Source: Solirubrobacterales bacterium (GTDB lineage Bacteria; Actinomycetota; Thermoleophilia; Solirubrobacterales; Solirubrobacteraceae). Taken from it: a DNA stretch of 55,301 nt. Both the position numbers and the translations under genes were made by a program. The stretch's first letter is position 1. Each line of letters opens with the position of its first letter. The notes under the pieces are model-generated. The model ran no database searches, was not told the DNA's origin, and worked only from the letters and a program-made list of their open reading frames with translations. Below are positions 40,791 through 49,252 of this stretch, one piece after another. The DNA is taken from contig JAFAXX010000137.1 of NCBI GenBank assembly GCA_019240655.1, positions 1 through 55,301 of the forward strand. Direction: 5' to 3'.

Positions 40791-41129
40791 GTGGCGCGGG
40801 CACTGTGGAGCGGGTCGCTCAGCTTCGGGCTCGTCAACGTGCCGGTCGCCCTGTTCACCGCCGTGCGCGACGTCGACCTGCACTTCCACCAGGTGCACGA
40901 AAAGGACGGGGCGCCGATCGAGATCCAGCGGTGGTGCGGCGAGGAGGACCTCGAGGTTCCGTTCGAGGAGATCACCCACGGCTACGAGCTCGAGGACGGC
41001 CGCGAGGTGATCGTCACCGACGAGGAGCTCGACGCGCTGGCCCCGCGCCGGACGCGGACGATCGAGATCGAGCAGTTCATCGATCTCGGCGAGGTGGACC
41101 CGATCTACTTCGATGCGCGCGGCGGTTGA
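40791..41129 (+). pseudogene. Truncated Ku (N-terminal third of non-homologous end-joining protein)
   Basis: 112 codons from a GTG. ALWSGSLSFGLVNVPVALFT, then VDLHFHQVHEKDGAPIEIQR and IEIEQFIDLGEVDPIYFD match the first part of bacterial Ku well. The frame stops at TGA right where Ku continues with SYYL/SYFL; family length is about 270 residues, so the ring-forming barrel and C-terminal part are missing. The sequence after the stop is Glu/Ala/Arg-rich and not Ku. Either a remnant or an assembly junction. Confidence 0.75.
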
Positions 41130-41251
41130 CCCGCAAGGGCGAGGAGGCCAGGGCGCAGGCCGAGCAGTCACGGGCGGAGGCCGAGGAGCGCTCGCTGACC
41201 GCATCTGAACGCGCACGGGCGCCCGGGGGCTTGAGGGGCGGCTCAGAGGCC

Positions 41252-41299
41252 ACGGGCGCCCGCGGGCTCAGGCGCGGCTCACGGGCCGCGGGCACCCGT
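41252..41299. terminator. Inverted repeat straddling the AI-2E permease stop
   Basis: ACGGGCGCCCGCGG (41252-41265) and CCGCGGGCACCCGT (41286-41299) pair over 14 positions with one mismatch, separated by 20 bases. The minus-strand stop of the permease gene lies between them. Possible terminator. Confidence 0.4.
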
Positions 41300-42388
41300 G
41301 ATGATCACGCGCTCCTCGGGCGGCGGCATCGGCGTCGCCTCGTCGGCGATCTCGAACCCCTGGCGCTCGATCGGCCGGATCCACAGCTCCTCGATCAGGA
41401 TCTTGATCGTGACCAGGATCGGCACGGCGACGATCAGCCCGACGAACCCGAACAGCCGTTCGACGGCGATCACCCCCACCGCCACCGCGGCGGGGTGCAG
41501 CTCGACCACCCGCGCGACCACCAGCGGCTGGATCATGTTGCTCTCGACCTGATGCGCGACGATGTAGATCAGCGCGACGACGACCGCCTTGCCGGGTGAG
41601 AAGGTCAGCGCGTAGAGGATCGGCGGAATCGAGCTGGCCAGCGCCCCGAAGTACGGGATGATCATCGCCACCGCGGTGAAGATGGCGAAGAACGACGCGA
41701 ACGGCAGCCCGGCGATCAGCAACCCGACGTAGGTCATGCCGCCGAGCACGAACATCCCGAAGATCAGGCCGCGCAGCCACGCCAGGTAGGTGACGCGCAG
41801 ACGCGAGAGGATGACCTTGGCCACCGGGCGCCGGGCCGGCGGGGCCAGCCGGACTACCCCGGAGACCAGCGGGTCGGGGTGGATCGCCGTGTAGAGCGCG
41901 GTGAGCAGCACGACGATGATCGCGGCGATCGCCGCCACCACGCTGGCCCCGATCGACTCGAGCGGCCCGAGCAGCTTGGCCGGATGCTGGGTGTAGCCGT
42001 TGACGAACTTCTGCACCTGCTGGCCGACGTGGCTTGGCGAGGTGCCGGTGAGCGCGCCCAGGCGATGGCGCAGTTCGTCAACGATCCCCGGCAGCGAGTT
42101 CGCGAACTGGTTGATCTCGTGCGTGAAGACCGGGACCAGCGCGGCCACCAGAGCGCCGAACGCCCCCAACCCGATCAGCAGGCCGAGGACCGCCCCGAAC
42201 CCCCGCGGCACGCGGAAGCGCTGAAGCCACGTGGCGAGCGCCGAGATCGGCGCCGCGATGATCACCACGATCAGCACGCCGAGGATCAGCGTCGCCAGCT
42301 GCCGGATCACGAGGCCGAGCACGACCAGCCCGAAGGCGAGCAGCACCGTCTTGTAGAGCACGCTCGGGGTGATTCGCGACTCGTTCAT
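41279..42388 (-). CDS. AI-2E family transporter (PerM/YdiK-like permease)
   Basis: 369 residues with about seven to eight hydrophobic helices in the AI-2E layout: paired N-terminal helices (VLLAFGLVVLGLVIRQLATL), a soluble insert at about residues 90-140, and the C-terminal family motif VAMIIPYFGALASSIPPIL followed by SNMIQPLVVARVVELHPAAV. Members export diverse small molecules or ions; a quorum-signal role should not be assumed. ATG at 42388; diverges from the HAD phosphatase gene. Confidence 0.9.
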   Translation of the reverse strand: MNESRITPSVLYKTVLLAFGLVVLGLVIRQLATLILGVLIVVIIAAPISALATWLQRFRVPRGFGAVLGLLIGLGAFGALVAALVPVFTHEINQFANSLPGIVDELRHRLGALTGTSPSHVGQQVQKFVNGYTQHPAKLLGPLESIGASVVAAIAAIIVVLLTALYTAIHPDPLVSGVVRLAPPARRPVAKVILSRLRVTYLAWLRGLIFGMFVLGGMTYVGLLIAGLPFASFFAIFTAVAMIIPYFGALASSIPPILYALTFSPGKAVVVALIYIVAHQVESNMIQPLVVARVVELHPAAVAVGVIAVERLFGFVGLIVAVPILVTIKILIEELWIRPIERQGFEIADEATPMPPPEERVIITGARGP

Positions 42389-42485
42389 CGCTTAAGCATG
42401 CCCATAGGAGGCCCCGGCGAGTCGCATACGTCGCATCGCGCTCTCATGATGCCCCGCGGAGGGGCTGGTAACCGTCGCTCGACGC

Positions 42486-42491
42486 GGGTAG
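42486..42491 (+). promoter_or_regulatory. GGGTAG -10-like element before HAD gene
   Basis: GGGTAG lies 11 bases before the ATG at 42503, the same placing as at several other small stress-type genes in this window. No good GTTT -35 is visible. Confidence 0.2.
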
Positions 42492-42502
42492 TGAGCGGGA
42501 CC

Positions 42503-43156
42503 ATGGCCATCGCGATACTCGACATCGACGGCACGCTCGTCGACACCAACTATCACCACACGATCGCCTGGTACCGGGCGTTTCGCCAGCACGGGATCAT
42601 CCTGCCCCTGTGGCAAATCCACCGGCACATCGGGATGGGGGGCGACCAGGTCGTACCGGCGCTGACGGACGAGCGGACCGAGGAGGAAATGGGCGACGAC
42701 ATCCGCACCGCCGAGAAGGCGCTCTACTTACAGCTGGTCACCGAGGTCGAGACGATGGAGGGATCGCGCGAGCTGATCGACGAGCTCAAGCGGCGCGGCC
42801 ACACGGTCGTCCTGGCCAGCTCGGCCAAGCAGGACGAGGTCGACAAGTACCTCGACCTGCTCGACGCCCGCCAGCTGGCCGACGCCTGGACCAGCTCGGC
42901 CGACGTCGAGAACACCAAGCCCGACCCGGACCTCGTCAAGGCGGCACTGGCCCGCGCCGAGGGGCCGGCCGAGGACGCGGTGATGGTCGGCGACACGGTG
43001 TGGGACGTCGAGGCGGCGAAGAAGGCCGGCGTCCGCACCCTCGCCGTCCGGACCGGCGGCTTCGGGGTCGACGAGCTCCGCGAGGCCGGGGCCCTCGACG
43101 TCTTCGAGTCGGTCGCTGAGCTGCGCTCGAAGCTCGGCGACACGCCGTTGGGGTAG
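42503..43156 (+). CDS. HAD-superfamily hydrolase (phosphoglycolate phosphatase-like)
   Basis: 217 residues. HAD motif I ILDIDGTLVDTNYHH with the nucleophile Asp, motif II VVLASSAKQDEVD, motif III Lys in VENTKPDPDLV, and motif IV VMVGDTVWDVEAAKKAG. The cap is the small helical type between motifs I and II. Substrate unknown; likely a phosphosugar or glycolate phosphate. ATG at 42503 preferred because motif I follows at once. A GC-rich hairpin follows the stop. Confidence 0.9.
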   Translation: MAIAILDIDGTLVDTNYHHTIAWYRAFRQHGIILPLWQIHRHIGMGGDQVVPALTDERTEEEMGDDIRTAEKALYLQLVTEVETMEGSRELIDELKRRGHTVVLASSAKQDEVDKYLDLLDARQLADAWTSSADVENTKPDPDLVKAALARAEGPAEDAVMVGDTVWDVEAAKKAGVRTLAVRTGGFGVDELREAGALDVFESVAELRSKLGDTPLG

Positions 43157-43164
43157 GGGTTGGG

Positions 43165-43181
43165 GCCGGGCTTCGCCCGGC
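43165..43181 (+). terminator. Hairpin after HAD gene
   Basis: GCCGGGC-TTC-GCCCGGC, a perfect 7-bp stem with three-base loop, starts 9 bases after the HAD stop. Confidence 0.5.
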
Positions 43182-43278
43182 GTCCGTGGGGCCGGTCGGG
43201 CCCATCCGGACGGCCGTGTCGGTCGTGTGCTGCCGGCTGGCGCCTCGCGCCTCGCCGGGTGGTAATCACGATCACATG

Positions 43279-43303
43279 GCTAACGCGAGCCGCTTGCATT
43301 AAC
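43279..43303. promoter_or_regulatory. Imperfect inverted repeat upstream of nickel permease
   Basis: GCTAACGCGA - 5 bases - TTGCATTAAC pairs at 7 of 10 positions, 28 bases before the permease ATG. Position, spacing of 5 and the TTGCA half are reminiscent of Nur/Fur-type operators, and a Fur-family gene follows the permease. Confidence 0.35.
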
Positions 43304-43330
43304 TCTCGCTCCCGCCGTAGGGTTGCCGCG

Positions 43331-44452
43331 ATGACGAGCAGCACAGCGAGAGCAGGATGGCGGAGGCTGCGCGGCTCGCTGCAGCCGGCCCAGTGGCGGA
43401 CCGTGGCGATGATGGCCGGCGTGGTGCTGGGACTCCACGCGATCGGGTTCTTCCTGCTGATCGCGATCGTGGCGCCGAGCCACTACCGCCTCGGTGTCTC
43501 CGGCACGTTCACGATCGGGATCGGGATCACCGCCTACACACTGGGCATGCGTCATGCGTTCGATGCCGATCACATCTCCGCCATCGACAACACGACCCGC
43601 AAGCTGATGGCCGACGGCAAACGGCCGCTGAGCGTAGGGTTCTGGTTCTCGCTCGGGCATTCGACGATCGTGTTCGCGCTGTCGTTCCTGATCTCGCTTG
43701 GCGTCCGGGCGCTCGACGGCCCAGTCAAGAACGACCACTCGAGCCTTCACCAGGTCACCGGCTGGATCGGCACCACCGTGTCGGGCACCTTTCTCTACGT
43801 CATCGCCGCGCTGAACATCGTGATCCTGCTCGGCATCCTCGAGGTGTTCAACGAGATGCGAACCGGCCGCTATGACGAAGCCCAGCTGGAGCGGCAGCTC
43901 AACCGCCGCGGGCTGATGAACCGCTTCTTTGGCCCCATGACCAGAGCGGTCACCAAGCCGGCGCAGATGTATCCGATCGGAGTGCTGTTCGGGCTCGGGT
44001 TCGACACCGCCACCGAGGTCGCGCTGCTGGTGATCGCCGGCAGCGCCGGCGCCGCCGGCCTCCCGTTCTACGCGATCCTCTGCCTGCCGATCCTGTTCGC
44101 CGCCGGCATGTCGCTGCTGGACTCGATCGACGGGTCGTTCATGAATTTTGCCTATGGCTGGGCGTTCTCCAGATCGGTCCGCAAGGTCTTCTACAACATC
44201 ACCATCACCGGCCTGTCCGTCGCGGTCGCGTTCGTGATCGGCACGATCGAGCTCGGTGGCCTGATCGCCCAACACCTCAACCTCTCCGGCTCATTCTGGA
44301 ATTGGTTCGAGAACATCGATATCAACATGCTCGGCTTCGTGATCGTGGGCATGTTCGTCGCGACGTGGGCGATCGCGCTCGCGGTCTGGCATCTCGGCCA
44401 CATCGAAGCGCGCTGGACGGCGCACCTCACCGATAACGAAGCTTCCGGCTGA
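43331..44452 (+). CDS. Nickel/cobalt transporter, NiCoT (HoxN/NixA) family
   Basis: 373 residues, eight helices. Signature of the family in helix 2: GMRHAFDADHISAIDNTTRK (H-x4-D-H metal selectivity motif), plus FWFSLGHSTIVFALSFLISL and LFGLGFDTATEVALL. ATG at 43331. Nickel uptake fits the [NiFe]-hydrogenase and HypB/HypF genes encoded on the opposite strand a little downstream. An imperfect dyad upstream may be a nickel-responsive operator. Confidence 0.93.
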   Translation: MTSSTARAGWRRLRGSLQPAQWRTVAMMAGVVLGLHAIGFFLLIAIVAPSHYRLGVSGTFTIGIGITAYTLGMRHAFDADHISAIDNTTRKLMADGKRPLSVGFWFSLGHSTIVFALSFLISLGVRALDGPVKNDHSSLHQVTGWIGTTVSGTFLYVIAALNIVILLGILEVFNEMRTGRYDEAQLERQLNRRGLMNRFFGPMTRAVTKPAQMYPIGVLFGLGFDTATEVALLVIAGSAGAAGLPFYAILCLPILFAAGMSLLDSIDGSFMNFAYGWAFSRSVRKVFYNITITGLSVAVAFVIGTIELGGLIAQHLNLSGSFWNWFENIDINMLGFVIVGMFVATWAIALAVWHLGHIEARWTAHLTDNEASG

Positions 44453-44505
44453 CCAGGGCCGGATTCCCGCACGCCGGCGGTCAAGCGCGCGAGAATGACG
44501 AAGCG

Positions 44506-44964
44506 TTGACCAGCGCACCCCAAACCACACCGGTTCGATGCGCCACGCTCGAGGACGCGATCGCGCTGCTGCGCGAGCGCGGACTCCGCCTGAGCACCTC
44601 GCGCCGGCTCGTCCTCGAGGAGCTGTTCGCCGCCGACCAGCCGATCTGCGCCGAGCACATCGCCACCCGGCTCCGGCTCGACCTCACCTCCGTCTACCGC
44701 AACCTCGAGGTCCTCGAGCAACAGGGTCTCGTCCGCCACGTCCACCTCGGCCACGGGCCCGGTCTCTACGGATTGCTCGTTCACGGCGAACGCGAATACC
44801 TCTACTGCGAACGCTGTCACGCCGTCACCGCAGTCGCGCCCGAGCAGCTGGACCCGGTCCGCGAGCGACTACGCGAACAGTTTGGCTACCACGTCCGCTT
44901 CACCCACTTCCCGATCACCGGCAACTGCCCGACGTGCGCGGGAACACCGGGTGAGGAGGGCTGA
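44506..44964 (+). CDS. Fur-family metalloregulator (Nur/Zur/PerR-like)
   Basis: 152 residues. Winged helix N-terminus (LRLSTSRRLVLEELFAADQP, then LTSVYRNLEVLEQQGLVRHV) and dimerisation/metal domain with HVHLGHGPGLYGL, a CERCH zinc motif and a final CPTC. TTG start at 44506, since no in-frame ATG/GTG precedes the HTH. It lies 53 bases after the nickel permease gene, so a nickel sensor (Nur) controlling uptake and hydrogenase genes is the likeliest role; the metal cannot be proven from sequence. Confidence 0.88.
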   Translation: MTSAPQTTPVRCATLEDAIALLRERGLRLSTSRRLVLEELFAADQPICAEHIATRLRLDLTSVYRNLEVLEQQGLVRHVHLGHGPGLYGLLVHGEREYLYCERCHAVTAVAPEQLDPVRERLREQFGYHVRFTHFPITGNCPTCAGTPGEEG

Positions 44965-44979
44965 GCGACGGCGCCGGCG

Positions 44980-47268
44980 TCACGCCGCCATCGGCGCAGC
45001 CGCCATCCGCGCCGCCGCGACCGCGGCCTGGCCGTAGGAGATGCCGCCGTCGCCGGCCGGGAGCCGCTGCGGCACCAGGACCCGCAGCCCGGCGGCCGAC
45101 ATCCCGGCCGCGACCGTGCTCAGCAGCCGGCGGTTGGCGAACACGCCGCCCGAGAGGACCACGACCTCGGTGCCGCGCTCGCCGGCCGCGCGGGCGCAGG
45201 CCTCGACGGTGGCCGCCGCCAGCGCGCCGTGGAAGCGAGCGGCGACCGTGGCCGGTGGGGATCCGCGGTCGAGATCGGCGGCGATCGCCCGGATGGTCTC
45301 ACGCGGGTCGATGACCATGAGGCCGCCGCCGGCGCCGACGCTGATCGGATACCGCCCGCGCTCGTGCGGGTCGCAGCCTCCCTCGAGCTCGATCGCCGCC
45401 TGCCCCTCGTAGGTGACCTCCAATCGGAGTCCGCAGAGCGCGGCGACGGCGTCGAACAGGCGGCCGATGCTCGTCGTCCACGGCGACGCGAGACCGGAGC
45501 GGATGAGCCGGGCGACCGCCCGCCGGTGCCCCGGCTCGACACGGAGCCCGGGCCACTCCCCCACCCCGGCGGCCTCGAGCCACGCGCACGCCATCCGCCA
45601 AGGCTGCCGGATGGCCTGGGCGCCGCCGGGCAGCCGCACCGGCAGCAGGTGCCCGACCCGCTCGAACCCGGCGGGCGACCCGTACAGGAGCTCTCCGCCC
45701 CATACCGCGCCGTCGACGCCGTACCCGGTGCCGTCGAAGATCGCCCCGACGGCTTCGCCGCTCTCGCCATGCTCGGCCAGGCAGGCGGCCAGGTGGGCGT
45801 GGTGATGCTGGACGGCGATCGCCTCCACTCCTTCGCGCTCGAGCGCGTACTTGCTCGAGAGGTACTCGGGATGCAGGTCGTGGACGATGACCTCCGGCGC
45901 AACCTCGAACAGCCGCTCGAAGTGGCCGATGCCCTCGGCGAACGAGCGAAGCGTCTCGTAGTTCTCGAGGTCGCCGATGTGGTGGGAGACCCACGCCCGG
46001 CGCCCCCGTGCCAGACAGAACGTGCTCTTGAGCTCGGCCCCGCAGGCCAAAAGCGGGCGCGCGGCGCCCGCGCCCGGCAGCGGAAGGCTGGCCGGCACGT
46101 AGCCGCGCGAACGGCGCAGGAAGGCCGTCGCGGTGACGCGGCCGACCCGCACGGAGCGCAGCACCGAGTCGTCGGTGCGAGTCTCGATCGAGCGGTCGTG
46201 CAACAGGACTAGATCGGCCACGGTGGCCAGCCGCGCCTGCGCGTCCTCGTCGCGGTAGGCGATCGGCTCGTCGGAGAGATTGCCGCTGGTCATCACGAGC
46301 GTCTCCCCCACGTCCGCGAGCAGCAGGTGGTGAAGCGGCGAGTACGGCAGCATCACCCCGAGCTCCGGCGCGCCGGGCGCCACCGACGCGGCCACCGGAG
46401 CCTCGGGCCGGCGCGGCGCCAGCACGATCGGCCGCTCGGGCGAGACGAGGAGCGCTCGCTCGGCGCTGGTGAGCGCCACCAGCCGCTCCGCCGCCGAAAC
46501 GCCGGCCGCCATCAGCGCGAACGGCTTCTCCTCCCGATGCTTTCGGGCCCGCAGGCGGCCCACCGCCGCCTCGTCGCCGGCCCGGCAGGCGAGGTGGTAG
46601 CCGCCCACTCCCTTCACCGCCACGATCGCTCCGGCGCAGAGCGCGTCGGCGGCCGCGCGCAGCGGATCGGCGCCGGCAAGCGGCGGCCACAGCGACAGCG
46701 ACGGCCCGCACGCCGGACACGCGTTCGGCTGGGCGTGGAAGCGGCGGTCCCGTGGGTCCTCGTACTCCGCCCGGCAGCGCTCGCACATCGGAAACGGCGC
46801 CATCGTGGTCAGCGGCCGGTCGTAGGGGATCCCGATGACGATCGTGAAGCGCGGACCGCAATTGGTGCAGTTGATGAACGGGTAGCGGTAGCGCCGGTCG
46901 CCCGGGTCGAACAGCTCGCGCAGGCAGTCGGCGCAGGTCGCCGTGTCGGGCGAGACCGGGGCGTCGGCGATCCCTCCGCCGGCGCTCTCGAGGATCCGGA
47001 AGCCGGCGTCGCCGCGGGCCGGTCGTTCCTCGCGAAGCACCCGCTCGATCGAGGCGAGCGGCGGTGCGTCGGCCTGCAGGCGGCGCACGAACGGCTCGAG
47101 GTCGCGGCCCTCGACCTCGATCACCACGCCCCGCGAGTCGTTGCGGATGAAGCCGGCCAGCCCGAGCTCCTCAGCCAGGCGGAACACGAAGGGGCGAAAG
47201 CCGACGCCCTGGACGGTGCCCTCCACCCGGAGCTCGACCCGCTGGGCGCTCGGCGTCGCGACGCTCAC
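44980..47268 (-). CDS. hypF: Carbamoyltransferase HypF, [NiFe]-hydrogenase maturation
   Basis: 762 residues with the full HypF order: acylphosphatase domain (VEGTVQGVGFRPFVFRLAEE), two zinc fingers (CADC/CTNC and CERC/CPAC), YrdC-like domain (AIVAVKGVGGYHLACRAGDE) and Kae1-like domain (VQHHHAHLAACLAEHGESG, then VVVLSGGVFANRRLL). It converts carbamoyl phosphate into the cyanide ligands of the active-site iron together with HypE. GTG at 47268 overlaps the SIS-protein stop (GTGA). Last gene of the hydrogenase operon in this window. hypA, hypC, hypD and hypE are not seen here. Confidence 0.95.
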   Translation of the reverse strand: MSVATPSAQRVELRVEGTVQGVGFRPFVFRLAEELGLAGFIRNDSRGVVIEVEGRDLEPFVRRLQADAPPLASIERVLREERPARGDAGFRILESAGGGIADAPVSPDTATCADCLRELFDPGDRRYRYPFINCTNCGPRFTIVIGIPYDRPLTTMAPFPMCERCRAEYEDPRDRRFHAQPNACPACGPSLSLWPPLAGADPLRAAADALCAGAIVAVKGVGGYHLACRAGDEAAVGRLRARKHREEKPFALMAAGVSAAERLVALTSAERALLVSPERPIVLAPRRPEAPVAASVAPGAPELGVMLPYSPLHHLLLADVGETLVMTSGNLSDEPIAYRDEDAQARLATVADLVLLHDRSIETRTDDSVLRSVRVGRVTATAFLRRSRGYVPASLPLPGAGAARPLLACGAELKSTFCLARGRRAWVSHHIGDLENYETLRSFAEGIGHFERLFEVAPEVIVHDLHPEYLSSKYALEREGVEAIAVQHHHAHLAACLAEHGESGEAVGAIFDGTGYGVDGAVWGGELLYGSPAGFERVGHLLPVRLPGGAQAIRQPWRMACAWLEAAGVGEWPGLRVEPGHRRAVARLIRSGLASPWTTSIGRLFDAVAALCGLRLEVTYEGQAAIELEGGCDPHERGRYPISVGAGGGLMVIDPRETIRAIAADLDRGSPPATVAARFHGALAAATVEACARAAGERGTEVVVLSGGVFANRRLLSTVAAGMSAAGLRVLVPQRLPAGDGGISYGQAAVAAARMAAAPMAA

Positions 47269-48470
47269 CGGCAGACCAGGTCGATCAGCACGTGATAGGC
47301 GCTGGCCTGCGCCTCCTGAATGCGCGGGATGTGCTCCGAACGGGTGACCACGACGTGGTCGGCCAGCCCCTCGGCGGCGATCCGCCCCCCGTCGTAGCCG
47401 ACCATCGCGATCGTGTGCAGCCCGCGCCGGCGGCCCTCCTCGAGCGCCGCGATGACGTTCGCCGAGTTGCCCGAGGTCGACAGCGCGAGCAGCGCATCGC
47501 CGGGGCCTCCGTAGGCGATCACCTGGCGGGCGAAGATCGCCTCGGTGCCGATGTCGTTGGCGATCGCGGTGAGGATCGCGGGGTCCTCGGTGAGGTCGAT
47601 CGCGCGCACGCCGGCGGCGCCGAGGTCGGCAACGACGTCCATTGCGTCGGTCGCCGAGCCGCCGTTGCCGAGGGCGAGCAGCGCGCCGCCCTGGTGAAGG
47701 CGCGCCCGCAGGGCAGCCGCCGCGTGCCGGAGCGTCTGCGAGTTCTCGCCCAGCGTCTGGACGCGGAGCTCCCCGACCTCCTGCGCCTTGAGGACGGCTG
47801 AGCGCCGGACGTCGTCGAGCACCCGTTCGAGGTTGTCCTCGCGCTCGGCCAGGAATGGATACAGGAAGCTCGAGGCGCCGGCGTCATGCAGCGGCCTGCT
47901 GGTCCGCCCGGCGAGCAGGCCGCGATGCTCGAAGAACACGTGCACGAGCTCCCAGAGCACGTGGTACAGGGTCTCGACGAGCTCCTGGCGAACGTAGCGG
48001 TCCGGCACGCCGGGTTCGAACTCGAACTCGCCCCCCGAGCCGCCGAAGCCGATCGTCAGTGCGCCGCGACGGCGCGCCAGCTCGACCGCGCACGCACACT
48101 CGCCGTCGTCCGACTCGGCGCCGAAGGCGATCACGATGTCGTCCCTGCGCAGCAGCTGCTCGAGCCGCCGGACCAGGCCCCGTTCGCCGCTGGTCGCCGT
48201 CACGGCGAGCGCCGGGAGGGCACGCTTGCCGACGATCACGGGATGCACGAACTCGACCGCCACGTGGTGCGCGTCCGAGCGCGCGGCCGGCGATCCGCCG
48301 AGCGCGAGCAGCCGTCCGCCGGCGGCGAACCGGTTGGCCATCGTGTGGCAGACGGCCGCCACGCGCTCGCCCTCGGCCGCGAACAGGCGCACGCCCGCTC
48401 GCGCACGGTCGCCGGCCTGCGCCAGGATCCCCTGCGCGGTCCCGCCGTCGACGGTCGTCCCGCCGGCCAC
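47265..48470 (-). CDS. Double SIS-domain protein in hydrogenase operon (GmhA-like C-terminal domain)
   Basis: 401 residues with two sugar-isomerase (SIS) domains. The N-terminal one (about 1-185) is diverged (LLALGGSPAARSDAHHVAVE, IVIAFGAESDD); the C-terminal one (about 200-395) keeps the GmhA signatures LLALGNGGSATDAMDVVADL, ILTAIANDIGTEAIFARQVI and LLALSTSGNSANVIAAL, similar to the GmhA half of the fusion at 29386-31215. GTG start two bases after the DUF892 stop and coupled to hypF. Why a phosphosugar isomerase-like protein sits among hydrogenase maturation genes is unknown. Confidence 0.88.
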   Translation of the reverse strand: MAGGTTVDGGTAQGILAQAGDRARAGVRLFAAEGERVAAVCHTMANRFAAGGRLLALGGSPAARSDAHHVAVEFVHPVIVGKRALPALAVTATSGERGLVRRLEQLLRRDDIVIAFGAESDDGECACAVELARRRGALTIGFGGSGGEFEFEPGVPDRYVRQELVETLYHVLWELVHVFFEHRGLLAGRTSRPLHDAGASSFLYPFLAEREDNLERVLDDVRRSAVLKAQEVGELRVQTLGENSQTLRHAAAALRARLHQGGALLALGNGGSATDAMDVVADLGAAGVRAIDLTEDPAILTAIANDIGTEAIFARQVIAYGGPGDALLALSTSGNSANVIAALEEGRRRGLHTIAMVGYDGGRIAAEGLADHVVVTRSEHIPRIQEAQASAYHVLIDLVCR

Positions 48471-48472
48471 GG

Positions 48473-49207
48473 CTACGAGCTCTCGGGCTCGGGCCCCGAC
48501 GGCTTCTCGCCGCGAGGGTCGACGTCGCCGGCGGGGTACCCGGGTGGGGGCGAGCTGAGATCCTGCTGGCGTTCCTCAGCGGTCGGCGACTCGATGTCCG
48601 GCGGCTGGGCGACCGGCTCGTCCGGCGGCTTGTCCTTGTACGCCTGCGGTCCTCGGTGCTCGCTCGGCGATGGTGGGCGCTCCGAGGGCTTGCCGAGCGG
48701 GGCGACCGCGGGCAGCGGGCTGCGGCCCGGCTCGCCGAGCGTGATCTCCAGCGCGCGCTCGAAGGTCCCGGCGACCAGCTCGGCGGCCGCCTCCTCCTGC
48801 TCGAGGATCCGTCGCGCCACCGACACGGTTTCCGCATCGCCGGCCCGCTCGGCCAGGCGCGCGATCACCCGATAGGTGGCGATCTCCAGGTTCTCGAACG
48901 CGAACGCCGTGGTGGCCAGGCGCAGCGGCGTGTCAGGGGAGGCCTGCGCGACGACGCCGACGGCGAGCGCCCCGGCCTGCCACGCCACGTCCCTCAGCTT
49001 CGAGGGGGTCTGTCCGTGTGCCTCCAGGCGCTCGGCGACGTAACGCTCGTGCTCGGCGGTCTGCAGCCGGTGCGCGCGGTAGATCCGCGCGATCTCCTCA
49101 TCGCCGGCGATGCTCGCCCCGCGCGCCAGCAGGAGCAGCGCCTGCTTCTCGAGCGCGTGGGCTTCGGTGAGGTACTTGATCAGCTTCTTCTCGGTCGTCT
49201 CGGCCAT
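48473..49207 (-). CDS. Ferritin-like DUF892 protein with disordered tail
   Basis: 244 residues. One DUF892 bundle (about 1-150): LIKYLTEAHALEKQALLLLA, TPSKLRDVAWQAGAL, and AFENLEIATYRVIARLAERA; then about 90 residues of Pro/Glu/Ser-rich disorder. Homologous to both domains of the protein encoded at 39501-40481. Found here between hypB and the SIS gene, so it may be part of the hydrogenase operon, although a stress role is equally possible. ATG at 49207. Confidence 0.88.
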   Translation of the reverse strand: MAETTEKKLIKYLTEAHALEKQALLLLARGASIAGDEEIARIYRAHRLQTAEHERYVAERLEAHGQTPSKLRDVAWQAGALAVGVVAQASPDTPLRLATTAFAFENLEIATYRVIARLAERAGDAETVSVARRILEQEEAAAELVAGTFERALEITLGEPGRSPLPAVAPLGKPSERPPSPSEHRGPQAYKDKPPDEPVAQPPDIESPTAEERQQDLSSPPPGYPAGDVDPRGEKPSGPEPESS

Positions 49208-49252
49208 GTCGGCCTCATTGGGTCATTCTCGCGCGCCACCCCCTCAGGCGGC

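Noticed and set aside
40500..41216. 238-codon minus-strand frame opposite the Ku fragments
   Set aside because: No recognisable domain, while the plus strand has clear Ku similarity.
41279..42388. Quorum-sensing autoinducer-2 exporter
   Set aside because: The family name is historical; members transport many substrates and there is no luxS or signal gene nearby.
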